Assembly (NCBI RefSeq): GCF_009711225.1
Contig: NZ_WMIE01000002.1
Span: 1 to 64,000 of the forward strand
Direction of reading: 5' to 3'
Source of the DNA: Paracoccus aestuariivivens
GTDB lineage: Bacteria > Pseudomonadota > Alphaproteobacteria > Rhodobacterales > Rhodobacteraceae
DNA length: 64,000 nt
Shown here: positions 35,902 to 44,584 of the stretch, one piece after another
Layout: every line of letters begins with the position of its first letter
Position numbering within the stretch: the stretch's first letter is position 1
The notes under the pieces: model-generated
Databases searched by the model: none
Told to the model about the DNA's origin: nothing
The model's input: only the letters and a program-made list of their open reading frames with translations
Program-made: the position numbers and the translations under genes

Positions 35902-37161
35902 ATGCGCAGAGTTGTCGTCACCGGCCTTGGGATGGTCACACCGCTGGCCTCGGGGGTCGAGGAGACCTGGAAGCGCCTATTGGCCGGAGAATCCGGCGCG
36001 GGTCCGATCACCCGTTTCGATACGAAAGACGTCACGACCAAATATGCCTGCGAGATTCCCTTTGGCGATGGCACGGACGGCACATTCAACCCGGACGAGT
36101 GGATGGAGCCGAAGGACCGTCGCAAGGTCGATGATTTCATCCTGTACGGCATGGCTGCGGCAACGCAGGCGGTGAAGGACTCGGGCTGGGAGCCACAGAC
36201 CACCGAGGATTTCGAACGCACCGGCGTCATGATCGGTGCGGGGATCGGCGGCTTGGCCTCGATCGCGGAAACGGCCGTGCTGATCAAGGAACGCGGGCCG
36301 AAGCGGGTTTCCCCCTTCTTTATCCCCGGCGCGCTGATCAACCTTGTATCGGGTCAGGTCTCGATCCGGTTCGGCTTCAAGGGCCCGAACCACGCGGTCG
36401 TCACCGCCTGTTCAACCGGCGCGCATGCCATCGGTGATGCGGCGCGGTTGATCATGCTGGGCGATGCCGATGTCATGGTCGCAGGCGGCGCCGAAAGCCC
36501 GATCTGCGAGATCGGCGTCGCGGGCTTCAACGCCTGCAAAGCGCTGTCGACCAAACGCGAAGACGATCCGAAGACCGCAAGCCGGCCCTGGGACGAGGAC
36601 CGAGACGGGTTCGTCATGGGCGAAGGCGCCGGCGTTGTCATTCTTGAGGAATACGAGCACGCCAAGGCGCGTGGCGCCAAGATCTATGCCGAGGTGCTGG
36701 GTTATGGCATGTCGGGCGACGCCTATCACATCACCGCCCCTTCCGAGGATGGCGATGGCGGGTTCCGCAGCATGAACAGCGCCCTCAAGCGTGCCAATAT
36801 CTCGGCCTCCGATCTGGACTACATCAACGCGCATGGCACTTCGACCATGGCCGATGTGATCGAACTGGGCGCGGTCGAGCGCATGTTGGGTGACGCTGCC
36901 GGAAATGTGGTGATGTCGTCGACCAAATCGTCGATCGGTCACTTGCTGGGCGCGGCGGGTGCGGTTGAAGCCATCTTCTGCATTCTTGCGATCCGTGACC
37001 AGATTTGTCCTCCGACGATCAATCTGGACAATCCGGCGCGCGAGACGGCGGTTGATCTGGCCGCCAACGCGGCCGTGCGCCGCAAGGTCGATTACGTCCT
37101 GTCCAACAGCTTCGGGTTTGGCGGGACCAACGCCAGCCTTGTGATGGGGCGCGTCAAGTAA
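35902..37161 (+). CDS. fabF: 3-oxoacyl-[acyl-carrier-protein] synthase II
   Basis: Condensing enzyme of fatty acid elongation (KAS II). The 419 residues carry the Cys-His-His triad: VTACSTGAHAIGDA (catalytic Cys near 171), INAHGTSTMADVIEL, and KSSIGHLLGAAG, plus the C-terminal NSFGFGGTNASL. AAGGAG lies eight bases before the ATG, and TTGCGC-N17-TAGAAC at about 35854-35882 is a possible promoter. It overlaps mltG by one base (TAATG). Confidence 0.96.
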   Translation: MRRVVVTGLGMVTPLASGVEETWKRLLAGESGAGPITRFDTKDVTTKYACEIPFGDGTDGTFNPDEWMEPKDRRKVDDFILYGMAAATQAVKDSGWEPQTTEDFERTGVMIGAGIGGLASIAETAVLIKERGPKRVSPFFIPGALINLVSGQVSIRFGFKGPNHAVVTACSTGAHAIGDAARLIMLGDADVMVAGGAESPICEIGVAGFNACKALSTKREDDPKTASRPWDEDRDGFVMGEGAGVVILEEYEHAKARGAKIYAEVLGYGMSGDAYHITAPSEDGDGGFRSMNSALKRANISASDLDYINAHGTSTMADVIELGAVERMLGDAAGNVVMSSTKSSIGHLLGAAGAVEAIFCILAIRDQICPPTINLDNPARETAVDLAANAAVRRKVDYVLSNSFGFGGTNASLVMGRVK

Positions 37162-38339
37162 TGATCTGGCGCCATATCGTTTCGAATTTCCTGACGCTGC
37201 TGATCGTCATCCTGATCGCCATCGCGGCTGCGGTCGCATGGGCCAAGCACCAGTATTTCGGCCCCGGACCCAGCGCTGTCGCGCAATGCGTGCGCATCGC
37301 TCCGGGGGCAAGTCTGGCTACGGTCAGCGACCAGCTTGCCGAGCAGGGAGTCGTTTCGAATGGCTATATCTTCCGCGCGGGGACGGACTATCTGGGCAAG
37401 GCGCATGGTCTGAAATACGGCTCGCACCTTGTCCCCCCGAACGCCACGATGGAGCAGGTCGTTGATGTCTTGTCGACCGGAGGCCCTTCGACCTGTGGGA
37501 CCGAACTGGTCCTGCGTGTCGGCGTGCGCGAGAACTCGGTCATTCTGCGCGACATCGATCCTGAAACGGGACAGATGGCCGAGCAGGCGAAGTACAATCC
37601 GGCGACCGAACCCGCGCCGGAACGCATCGCCGCCGCCGAAAAGGCCCCCGAGTCGCGGCTGCGAATCACCATGGCCGAAGGTGTGACCAGTTGGCAGGTG
37701 GTCGATGCGCTGAAAAAGGCACCGTTCCTGACCGGAAATATTGCCAAGGTTCCTGCCGAGGGCAGCCTTGCCCCAGACACCTATGACGTGCAGCAAGGTT
37801 CGGATCGTGGCGTCCTGCTGGCCGAGATGGAAAAGCGGCAATCGGATTTCCTGACGCAGGCATGGGAAAAGCGCGTCGCGAACCTGCCCTACAAGAACCC
37901 GCAAGAGGCCCTGATCATGGCCTCGATCATCGAGAAGGAAACCGGTATTCCCGATGAAAGGCGCATGGTGGCCAGCGTATTTGTCAACCGGATGGAACGG
38001 GGCATGCGACTAGAGACGGACCCGACCGTGATCTACGGCATCACCAAAGGCGAGAGCGTGCTGGATCGTGGTTTGCGCGGTTCGGAACTGCGGCGTCGGA
38101 CGCCCTACAACACCTATCAGATCCCCGGTCTGCCGCCGACGCCGATTGCCAATCCGGGCAAGGCTTCGATCGAGGCGGCGCTGAATCCCGAAAGTTCGGA
38201 ATATGTGTTCTTCGTGGCGGATGGCTCGGGGGGGCATGCGTTTGCGCGCAGTCTGGAGGAGCACAACCAGAATGTCGCGAATTGGCGCAAGATCGAACGG
38301 GAGCGTGGACAGGCGCTGTCTCCGGTTCAGGGCGACTAG
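37161..38339 (+). CDS. mltG: Endolytic murein transglycosylase MltG
   Basis: Inner-membrane lytic transglycosylase (YceG family) that cuts nascent glycan strands. The 392 residues have an N-terminal transmembrane helix (FLTLLIVILIAIAAAVAWA), a LysM-like periplasmic subdomain, and the catalytic region with IIEKETGIPDERRMVASVFVNR (catalytic Glu) and TDPTVIYGI. The fabF-mltG pairing is common in Rhodobacteraceae. The GTA cluster begins 260 bases downstream; mltG itself is a housekeeping gene. Confidence 0.95.
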   Translation: MIWRHIVSNFLTLLIVILIAIAAAVAWAKHQYFGPGPSAVAQCVRIAPGASLATVSDQLAEQGVVSNGYIFRAGTDYLGKAHGLKYGSHLVPPNATMEQVVDVLSTGGPSTCGTELVLRVGVRENSVILRDIDPETGQMAEQAKYNPATEPAPERIAAAEKAPESRLRITMAEGVTSWQVVDALKKAPFLTGNIAKVPAEGSLAPDTYDVQQGSDRGVLLAEMEKRQSDFLTQAWEKRVANLPYKNPQEALIMASIIEKETGIPDERRMVASVFVNRMERGMRLETDPTVIYGITKGESVLDRGLRGSELRRRTPYNTYQIPGLPPTPIANPGKASIEAALNPESSEYVFFVADGSGGHAFARSLEEHNQNVANWRKIERERGQALSPVQGD

Positions 38340-38463
38340 ATTCGGTCTGATTTCGGGGGGATTCGCCACCCGTTGCGCAGGGCGCGCGTATGGGTGTTGC
38401 GCGGTTTAAGTCTTTGTTTGCCAAACAGTTTCCGAATGTAGAATTACAACCTATGGTTTTTCG

Positions 38464-38499
38464 TTGACCTATTGAACGCCCTAAGGTAGAAAGTATACA
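38464..38499 (+). promoter_or_regulatory. Candidate promoter(s) of the GTA cluster
   Basis: Two overlapping sigma-70-like choices precede g1: TTGACC (38464-38469), 17-bp spacer, TAGAAA (38487-38492); and TTGAAC (38472-38477), 16-bp spacer, TATACA (38494-38499). Either would start the message near 38499-38508, only about 10-20 bases before a terminator-like hairpin. Confidence 0.5.
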
Positions 38500-38516
38500 T
38501 GCTGGGAGAAATGGGC

Positions 38517-38552
38517 AAGCGGCCGGGTCGAGGGACCTGAGGCCGCTTTTTT
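38517..38552 (+). terminator. Terminator-like hairpin in the GTA leader
   Basis: AAGCGGCC pairs with GGCCGCTT (38541-38548); the 16-base loop can add a GGTC/GACC inner pairing. The stem runs into TTTTTT (38547-38552). It lies between the candidate promoters and g1, so it would act as an attenuator unless transcription is made terminator-resistant. It could instead be the terminator of mltG transcription, 180 bases upstream. Confidence 0.75.
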
Positions 38553-38599
38553 CATGTCTCGCTCGTGCGGACAGGCACACGAGGGCAGGGCGATATACG

Positions 38600-38959
38600 A
38601 TGACGATGAACTTCGATCCGGGGCCAAGTGCCCTGGAAGGGCCATTCGTGCCCGAAGCCGATGCTTTGGACACGAGCGTTCTGGAGATCGCGGACGGAAT
38701 TTTTCGGTCCTACGCGGTGGATCTGCACAAGCTGCGCCTGAAAATACAGGCGGGCGAGACTGACGAGTTGAAAGAATCCGGCAAGCTGGTGCGCGACCTT
38801 CGGGCCGCAGCCCATATGGTGCTGGAAGAAAGGAGCAAGGTTGACAAGCTTCGCAAGGACGCTGCCGGAAATGTCGGGACAGGTATCCTCGACCTTGCCG
38901 CGGCAAGAGATGAAATCCGGCTCCGTCTGGCTCGCCTCCGCCGAGCCGGAGGAGGTTGA
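38600..38959 (+). CDS. GTA g1, small terminase-like protein
   Basis: First gene of the gene transfer agent cluster, 119 residues. The body (LEIADGIFRSYAVDLHKLRLKIQAGETDELKESGKLVRDL...AARDEIRLRLARLRRAGGG) is highly helical and charged, like Rhodobacter GTA g1, which is regarded as the small terminase that cooperates with g2. It overlaps the start of the large terminase gene by 50 bases. The N-terminal 30 residues are acidic and probably flexible. Confidence 0.82.
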   Translation: MTMNFDPGPSALEGPFVPEADALDTSVLEIADGIFRSYAVDLHKLRLKIQAGETDELKESGKLVRDLRAAAHMVLEERSKVDKLRKDAAGNVGTGILDLAAARDEIRLRLARLRRAGGG

Positions 38960-40250
38960 CGAGTTTCTGGGGGGGCTCAGCGACAACGCGCTGGCGGCAT
39001 TGCCGTGGATCTTCGAGTTCTGGGCATTGCCGCATCAGATCGCCCCCGAGGGCGATTGGAAAACATGGGTGATCATGGGCGGGCGCGGTGCGGGCAAGAC
39101 CCGCGCCGGTGCCGAATGGGTCCGGACGCAGGTCGAGGGGGCAACCCCCGACGCGCCCGGACGCGCGAGCCGTGTCGCGCTGGTCAGCGAGACATTCGAT
39201 CAGGCACGCGATGTGATGGTGTTCGGGGATTCGGGCATTCTGGCGTGTTCTCCACCCGATCGCCGTCCGGTATGGGAGGCCGGACGGCGCAGGCTGGTCT
39301 GGCCGAATGGTGCAACTGCTCAGGTCTTTTCGGCGCATGAACCCGAGGCCCTGCGCGGTCCGCAATTCGACGCGGCCTGGGTGGACGAGTTGGCCAAGTG
39401 GAAAAAGGCCGAGGAAAGCTGGGATATGCTGCAATTCGCGCTGCGTCTTGGGGATCATCCGCAGCAGGTCGTGACCACGACGCCACGCAATGTTGCGGTG
39501 CTGAAGCGGATTTTGGGCAATGCCTCGACCGTGACGACGCATGCCCCGACCGAGGCGAACAGGGCTTATCTGGCCGAGAGTTTCCTGACCGAGGTCGAAA
39601 GCCGCTATGCCGGAACCCGATTGGGGCGGCAGGAGCTGGAGGGGTTGCTGCTTGATGATGTCGAGGGTGCGCTGTGGAGCACAGCCACCATCGAGGCCTG
39701 CCGGATCGACGCGGCGCCGCGCATGTCGCGGATAGTTGTCGCCGTCGATCCGGCGGTGACGGGGAGTGCCGGATCGGATGAATGTGGCATCGTTGTTGCG
39801 GGCGTCGTTTGTGAAGGCGCCGTTACCGAATGGCGCGCCTATGTGTTGGAGGACGCGACCATTCGTGGCGGCCCTACGGATTGGGCGAGGGCTGCGATTG
39901 CTGCAATGGACCGGCACGGTGCCGAGCGGCTGGTCGCGGAAGTCAACCAAGGCGGCGATCTGGTGGAAAGCGTGATCCGGCAGATAGATCCATTGGTGCC
40001 ATTCCGTGCCTTGCGCGCCGGGCGTGGCAAGGGGCTACGCGCCGAGCCCGTCGCCGCTTTGTACGAACAGGGGCGGATCAAGCATTTGCGCGGGCTTGGC
40101 GCGCTTGAGGACCAGATGTGCCGGATGACGGTGCGGGGTTATGAGGGCCGTGGCTCTCCGGATCGGCTGGATGCTTTGGTCTGGGCGATCCATGAATTGA
40201 TGATCGAGCCTGCGGCCAGTTACAGGCGCCCTCAGGTTCGGGCGCTGTAG
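38910..40250 (+). CDS. GTA g2, large terminase (TerL)
   Basis: DNA-packaging motor of the GTA, 446 residues. The ATPase domain has Walker A GGRGAGKTRAGAEW (about 56-69) and Walker B AAWVDELAKW; the RNase-H-like nuclease has VAVDPAVTG, an acidic middle and DALVWAIHEL. In GTAs this headful motor packages host DNA without sequence specificity. ATG at 38910 (MKSGSVWLASAEPEEVDEFL) fits the family; the frame is open to 38841. A terminator-like hairpin lies 40 bases after the stop. Confidence 0.95.
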   Translation: MKSGSVWLASAEPEEVDEFLGGLSDNALAALPWIFEFWALPHQIAPEGDWKTWVIMGGRGAGKTRAGAEWVRTQVEGATPDAPGRASRVALVSETFDQARDVMVFGDSGILACSPPDRRPVWEAGRRRLVWPNGATAQVFSAHEPEALRGPQFDAAWVDELAKWKKAEESWDMLQFALRLGDHPQQVVTTTPRNVAVLKRILGNASTVTTHAPTEANRAYLAESFLTEVESRYAGTRLGRQELEGLLLDDVEGALWSTATIEACRIDAAPRMSRIVVAVDPAVTGSAGSDECGIVVAGVVCEGAVTEWRAYVLEDATIRGGPTDWARAAIAAMDRHGAERLVAEVNQGGDLVESVIRQIDPLVPFRALRAGRGKGLRAEPVAALYEQGRIKHLRGLGALEDQMCRMTVRGYEGRGSPDRLDALVWAIHELMIEPAASYRRPQVRAL

Positions 40251-40289
40251 CCACGGCGGATTGGAAATAGATGGGCCGTTGGTCCGGAG

Positions 40290-40315
40290 AGGGTCGCTGC
40301 AAGCGGCCCTTTTTT
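40290..40315 (+). terminator. Terminator-like hairpin between GTA terL and portal
   Basis: AGGGTCGCT (40290-40298), loop GCA, AGCGGCCCT (40302-40310): nine pairs with one T.G wobble, followed by T to 40315. An alternative pairing of GGGCCG (40273-40278) with CGGCCC (40304-40309) is mutually exclusive. It sits inside the operon, 24 bases before the portal ATG, and shares AAGCGGCC with the leader hairpin. Confidence 0.8.
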
Positions 40316-40338
40316 CTTGCGATTTCAGGAGGAAACCG

Positions 40339-41526
40339 ATGGCATTTCATTGGTTCGGGCGAGCCCGAGCAACGCCTGTCGATGTCGAGAAAAAGGCCAG
40401 TGCCACCGGCAAGGTGGTGGCGTTGGCTGCTGGCTCGGGGCGGGTGGTCTGGTCGCCGCGCGATACGGTGTCGCTGACCCGGTCTGGCTTTGTCAACAAT
40501 CCCGTGGGCTTTCGTGCCGTGCGGTTGATCGCCGAGGCGGCTGCTGCGGTGCCGCTGATCTGTCAGGATCGCGAGCGGCGTTACGAAACCCATCCGGTGC
40601 TGGATCTGTTGCGGAGACCGAATGCGGGTCAGGGTAGGGCCGAGCTGTTCGAGGCTCTGATCGGTCAGATCCTGCTGAGCGGCAGCGGCTATCTTGAGGC
40701 TGTGGGCGAAGGCGCAAAGGGCTTGCCGTCCGAGCTGCACGTGCTGCGGTCAGACCGGATGTCCATCGTTCCGGGGGCGGATGGCTGGCCTGTCGCCTAC
40801 GAATATGGCGTCGGCGGGCGAAGCTATCGTTTCGACATGACGGGCAGTCCTGACCCGATCTGCCATATCCGCAGCTTTCACCCGCTGGACGACCATTACG
40901 GTCTGTCTCCGATGCAGGCGGCGGCGGTGGCGGTCGATGTCCATAACAGCGCATCAAGCTGGTCCAAGGCGCTGCTGGATAATGCGGCGCGACCCTCGGG
41001 GGCGATCATCTACAAGGGGGCGGATGGGCAGGGCAGCCTGTCGCCGGACCAGTATGACCGGCTGGTGACCGAGATGGAGATGCACCATCAGGGCGCGCGC
41101 AATGCCGGGCGCCCGATGCTGCTGGAGGGTGGTCTGGACTGGAAGCCGATGGGGTTCAGCCCCAGTGACATGGAGTTCCACGAGACCAAGATGGCCGCCG
41201 CGCGTGAGATCGCGCAGGCTTTTGGCGTGCCGCCCATGCTGCTTGGCATCCCCGGAGAGGCGACCTACGCCAACTACGCCGAGGCGCATCGCGCTTTTTA
41301 CCGGCTGACGGTGCTGCCTCTGGTATCTCGGGTCGCCAGTGCGTTGGCCTGGTGGCTGAGCGAGCATCTTGGCGCGGAGATGGATCTGCGGGCCGATCCT
41401 GATCAGGTTCCGGCGCTGGCTGAAGAGCGCGACCAGCAATGGCGGCGGGTCGGCGAGGCGGTTTTCCTGACGCAGGCCGAGAAGCGCGCGCTTTTGGGGC
41501 TACCGCCTCTGGCCGAGGTGGGCTGA
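40339..41526 (+). CDS. GTA g3, portal protein
   Basis: HK97-type portal (Phage_portal family), 395 residues, forming the dodecameric DNA channel at one capsid vertex. Recognisable stretches are GFVNNPVGFRAVRLIAEAAAAVPL, HPVLDLLRRPN, SYRFDMTGSPDPICHIRSFHPLDDHYGLSPMQAA, and GVPPMLLGIPGEATYANYAEAHRAFYR. The ATG at 40339 has a perfect AGGAGG seven bases upstream; the frame is open to 40261. It overlaps g3.5 by one base. Confidence 0.95.
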   Translation: MAFHWFGRARATPVDVEKKASATGKVVALAAGSGRVVWSPRDTVSLTRSGFVNNPVGFRAVRLIAEAAAAVPLICQDRERRYETHPVLDLLRRPNAGQGRAELFEALIGQILLSGSGYLEAVGEGAKGLPSELHVLRSDRMSIVPGADGWPVAYEYGVGGRSYRFDMTGSPDPICHIRSFHPLDDHYGLSPMQAAAVAVDVHNSASSWSKALLDNAARPSGAIIYKGADGQGSLSPDQYDRLVTEMEMHHQGARNAGRPMLLEGGLDWKPMGFSPSDMEFHETKMAAAREIAQAFGVPPMLLGIPGEATYANYAEAHRAFYRLTVLPLVSRVASALAWWLSEHLGAEMDLRADPDQVPALAEERDQQWRRVGEAVFLTQAEKRALLGLPPLAEVG

Positions 41527-41759
41527 TGGAGGGCTCGCGTTTCGTCAAGGAGCCTTTCGATTGGCACGACCAGCGTTTCGACACGCAAGAGCGGATTATG
41601 GCGCTGCAGTTCGGACAGGTCGACCGACGTCTGGAACGGATCGAGTCGCTGATCGAGGGACTCGAGCGACGGTTGTGGATGACGGTTTACGGCGTGGTCG
41701 CCGTGATCCTGACGCAAGCGGTGCAGTCCATCCTGCAATACGCGCCGAAAGGAGGCTGA
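41526..41759 (+). CDS. GTA g3.5, small membrane-type protein
   Basis: A 77-residue protein between portal and protease, the place of Rhodobacter GTA g3.5. It has a short coiled-coil-like segment (MALQFGQVDRRLERIESLIEGLERR) and one C-terminal hydrophobic helix (LWMTVYGVVAVILTQAVQSIL). Its function in GTA production is not established; it resembles small holin-like or accessory proteins only by shape. The ATG overlaps the portal stop (TGATG), and AAAGGAGG for the next gene lies at its end. Confidence 0.78.
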   Translation: MEGSRFVKEPFDWHDQRFDTQERIMALQFGQVDRRLERIESLIEGLERRLWMTVYGVVAVILTQAVQSILQYAPKGG

Positions 41760-41760
41760 C

Positions 41761-42297
41761 GTGTGTTCAATGAATTACGGGCTTGAGTTGAAGCACGCTA
41801 CGGGTTCGCAGCTTTTGTCTGACGGCACGCAGGTCGAGGGCTATGCAAGCTTGTTCGGGCTAGTCGATCAGGGCGGTGATGTCGTCGTGAAGGGGGCCTA
41901 CGCTGCCAGCCTGAAGCGTGTTGCGGATCGGGGCTACAAGATCCGGATGCTGTGGCAGCACGATCCGACCCGCCCCATCGGCGTCTGGGACGAGATCCGT
42001 GAAGATGAGAAGGGCCTGTGGGTCAAGGGGCGGCTTCTGCCCGAGATCGCGCAGGCCCGCGAGGCTGCGGCGCTGATCTCCGCTGGCGCGATCGACGGCT
42101 TGTCGATCGGCTATCGAACCGTTTCCGCAGAGCGCGATGCCAAGGGCAGGCGCCTGCTGAGTGAGGTCGAGCTTTGGGAAGTGTCTCTGGTCACTTTCCC
42201 GATGCTGGCCGAGGCCAAGGTTGGAAAAAAATCCGATCAGGCTTTCGAGATGGCGGCGGCGTTCCGAGCCGCGACCATGGCGCTGCGCGCCGAGTGA
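41761..42297 (+). CDS. GTA g4, prohead protease
   Basis: HK97-family prohead maturation serine protease, 178 residues. The His of WQHDPTRPIG and the Ser of IDGLSIGYR form the herpesvirus-protease-like active site; EGYASLFGLVDQGGDVVVKGAY is the conserved opening. It cleaves the N-terminal part of the capsid protein. The start is GTG at 41761, placed seven bases after AAAGGAGG; the ATG at 41770 would be too far. Confidence 0.93.
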   Translation: MCSMNYGLELKHATGSQLLSDGTQVEGYASLFGLVDQGGDVVVKGAYAASLKRVADRGYKIRMLWQHDPTRPIGVWDEIREDEKGLWVKGRLLPEIAQAREAAALISAGAIDGLSIGYRTVSAERDAKGRRLLSEVELWEVSLVTFPMLAEAKVGKKSDQAFEMAAAFRAATMALRAE

Positions 42298-42320
42298 GGA
42301 TGATCAGGTTGGAGAAGACC

Positions 42321-43487
42321 ATGACCGAGGCGAAGGCCGCGGCCGGGGCGGACATGCCCGGAGATCTGGGAAACGAGATGCTGGGGTTCGTCAATGAACT
42401 CAAAGCATTCCGTACCGACATTCAGAAACGACTGGAAGCACAGGAAGAACGCATGACCATGCTGGACCGCAAGAATATCCTCCGCAGCCGCGCTCCTTTG
42501 TCGATCGAAGCCGATGCCGGAGCGCCGCATCAGAAGGCCTTTGACGCCTATATCCGTCACGGAGACGATGACGCCCTGCGTGGCCTGCCGCTGGAAGGCA
42601 AGGCGATGTCAACCACGAGCGACGGTGGTTTCCTTGCGGCACCGACGGTTGCGCTGCAGGTGCAGGATGCACTGAACGTGACCGCATCGCTGCGCCGCGT
42701 GGCGAACGTTGTCACGGTCGAGTCGGCCAATTTCGAAATGCTGGTCGATATGGGTGACATCGCCAGTGGCTGGTCGACCGAGGCGACCGCTCAGGCAGAA
42801 ACCGGCACGTCGACCGTGCAACGCGTGGTCATTCCGGTGCATGAGTTGTCGGCAATGCCTAAGGCAAGCCAGCGCCTGCTGGACGACGCGGCCTTTGACG
42901 TCGAATCCTGGCTGGCGGGCCGCATTGCCGAGAAATTCGCCCGTGCCGAGGCGACCGCGTTCATCAGTGGCGACGGTGTCAACAAGCCCAAGGGGTTCCT
43001 GACCCACGCACGCGCGGCCAATGCCTCGGCCACGAATGTGCAGATCGGAACAATCCCGTCGGGCGCAACCGGTGACTTCGCGGCAACGAACCCCGCCAAC
43101 GCGTTGATTGATCTGGTCTATGCGCTGGGCGCACAATTCCGCGCCAATGGCACCTTCGTGATGAACTCGAAGACCGCCGCTGCCGTGCGAAAGATGCGGG
43201 ACACGGACGGGCGCTTCCTGTGGAGCGATTCATTGGCCATGGGGCAGCCTCCGCAGTTGCTGGGCTATCCGGTGCTTCTGTGCGAGGACATGCCCGATAT
43301 TGCCAGCGGTTCGGCCTCGATCGCGTTCGGTGATTTCAAATCGGCCTACACCATCGTCGAGCATCCCGATCTGCGCGTTCTGCGCGATCCCTTCTCGGCC
43401 AAGCCGCATGTCCTTTTCTATGCGACCAAGCGTGTCGGCGGCGGCGTAATCGACGCTCGCGCTATCAAACTGATGATCTTCGGCTGA
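42321..43487 (+). CDS. GTA g5, major capsid protein
   Basis: HK97-fold major capsid protein, 388 residues. The N-terminal 95 residues form a helical scaffold-like delta domain (FVNELKAFRTDIQKRLEAQEERMTML); cleavage by g4 probably falls near residue 95, before AMSTTSDGG, by analogy with other GTAs. The mature part has TSDGGFLAAPTVALQVQDAL, SAMPKASQRLLDDAAFDVESWL and a conserved end GGGVIDARAIKLM. The frame is open to 42174, but ATG at 42321 has GGAG upstream and fits family length. Confidence 0.95.
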   Translation: MTEAKAAAGADMPGDLGNEMLGFVNELKAFRTDIQKRLEAQEERMTMLDRKNILRSRAPLSIEADAGAPHQKAFDAYIRHGDDDALRGLPLEGKAMSTTSDGGFLAAPTVALQVQDALNVTASLRRVANVVTVESANFEMLVDMGDIASGWSTEATAQAETGTSTVQRVVIPVHELSAMPKASQRLLDDAAFDVESWLAGRIAEKFARAEATAFISGDGVNKPKGFLTHARAANASATNVQIGTIPSGATGDFAATNPANALIDLVYALGAQFRANGTFVMNSKTAAAVRKMRDTDGRFLWSDSLAMGQPPQLLGYPVLLCEDMPDIASGSASIAFGDFKSAYTIVEHPDLRVLRDPFSAKPHVLFYATKRVGGGVIDARAIKLMIFG

Positions 43488-43500
43488 TCCAAGGCCGGAG

Positions 43501-43574
43501 GGGGCCGCGTATCGCCAGTCCACTTGACCGGCTAAGCACTGTCCGCGCGCGCGAGAGTGGATCAGCGCGGCCCC
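43501..43574 (+). other. Long-range 9-bp stem between GTA g5 and g6
   Basis: GGGGCCGCG (43501-43509) and CGCGGCCCC (43566-43574) are perfect complements with a 56-base loop, in the only gap over 100 bases inside the structural cluster. There is no T-run. It may stabilise or process the abundant capsid message. Confidence 0.6.
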
Positions 43575-43622
43575 AGTTTCGTCCCGATAGTTTCAGCGCC
43601 CCTTGAGAGGTGAGGTTCGAAG

Positions 43623-44240
43623 ATGATGCTTGTGGAATTGACGGCTCCGGCAGCGGATGCGTTGCCGGTCGCTGCGTTGCGCGATCACCTGCGATTGGGG
43701 GCGGGGTTCGAGATTGCTGACGATCCCGCCGAGGCGGCCGCATTGGCAGGGTTCCTGCGCGCAGCGATTGCGACAATCGAGGCGAGGACCGGAAAGGTAT
43801 TGTTGGCTCGCCAGTTCCGGATGCGACTGGATGACTGGCGCGATCCGACGGGCCAGCCTTTGCCGTTTGCCCCCGTCAGCGCGATTGATCAGGTCGAGAT
43901 CGACAGCGGCGCGGGGCAGGTCGTGTCCGTCGATCCGGCGTCATGGCGATTGCTTGCGGATATGCAGCGGCCGGCGCTGATGCCCAAGGGCATGTATCTG
44001 CCGGTCGTTCCGGATGCTGGTTTTGTGACTGTGACGTTCCGGGCCGGTTTCGGCACAAGCTGGAACGCGGTTCCGGCGGATCTGGCACATGCCGTTCTTC
44101 TGCTTGCTGCCCGCTATTACGAGGATCGCAGCTATGAGGGATCGCAGGCAGCGATGCCTTTCGGCGTCAGCGCGCTGATCGAGCGCTGGCGGTCGGTACG
44201 CGTGTTGGGAGGGCGCAGCGGGATGCGCCGTCGCGCATGA
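43623..44240 (+). CDS. GTA g6, head-tail connector (adaptor)
   Basis: A 205-residue protein of the phage connector group (gp6/phiE125 gp8-like). The helical core FLRAAIATIEARTGKVLLARQFRMRLDDW and the later VTVTFRAGFGTSWNAVPADLAHAVLLLAARYYEDRS are typical of adaptors that sit below the portal ring. In the Rhodobacter particle g6 forms the adaptor. ATG at 43623 (or 43626) follows GAGAGGTGAGG. It overlaps g7 by four bases. Confidence 0.88.
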   Translation: MMLVELTAPAADALPVAALRDHLRLGAGFEIADDPAEAAALAGFLRAAIATIEARTGKVLLARQFRMRLDDWRDPTGQPLPFAPVSAIDQVEIDSGAGQVVSVDPASWRLLADMQRPALMPKGMYLPVVPDAGFVTVTFRAGFGTSWNAVPADLAHAVLLLAARYYEDRSYEGSQAAMPFGVSALIERWRSVRVLGGRSGMRRRA

Positions 44241-44584
44241 CAGCGGCTCGTTTGATGGTCCCGCTTGAGCTTGAGGCAATGGTCCGGACTCCGGACGACA
44301 TGGGCGGATACCGACAGGACTGGAATGTTCTGGGCCGCGTTTGGGCCGAGATGCGTTCGGGCTCGGGGGGCGAAAAAGCAGGTCTTGGGCCGGAAAGCGT
44401 CGTGAGTTGGCGGATCACGGTCAGGGCGGCGCGCTCCGGTGATCCAAGGCGACCGCGTCCCGACCAACGCTTTGTGATGGGGGAAGGGAAGACCAAACGT
44501 TGTTTCCGTATCGTGGCCGTCGCGGAGAGTGACCCCAAGCAGCGCTATCTTGTCTGCTTCGCCAAAGAGGAGGTTGCCGCATGA
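44237..44584 (+). CDS. GTA g7, head-closure (stopper) protein
   Basis: A 115-residue beta-rich protein of the head-tail joining family (SPP1 gp16/HK97 gp10-like). It contains VRTPDDMGGYRQDWNVLGRVWAEMRSGSG, the usual pattern of these head-closure proteins, and ends before an ATGA overlap with g8. It closes the packaged capsid and provides the tail-docking face. Confidence 0.88.
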   Translation: MTAARLMVPLELEAMVRTPDDMGGYRQDWNVLGRVWAEMRSGSGGEKAGLGPESVVSWRITVRAARSGDPRRPRPDQRFVMGEGKTKRCFRIVAVAESDPKQRYLVCFAKEEVAA

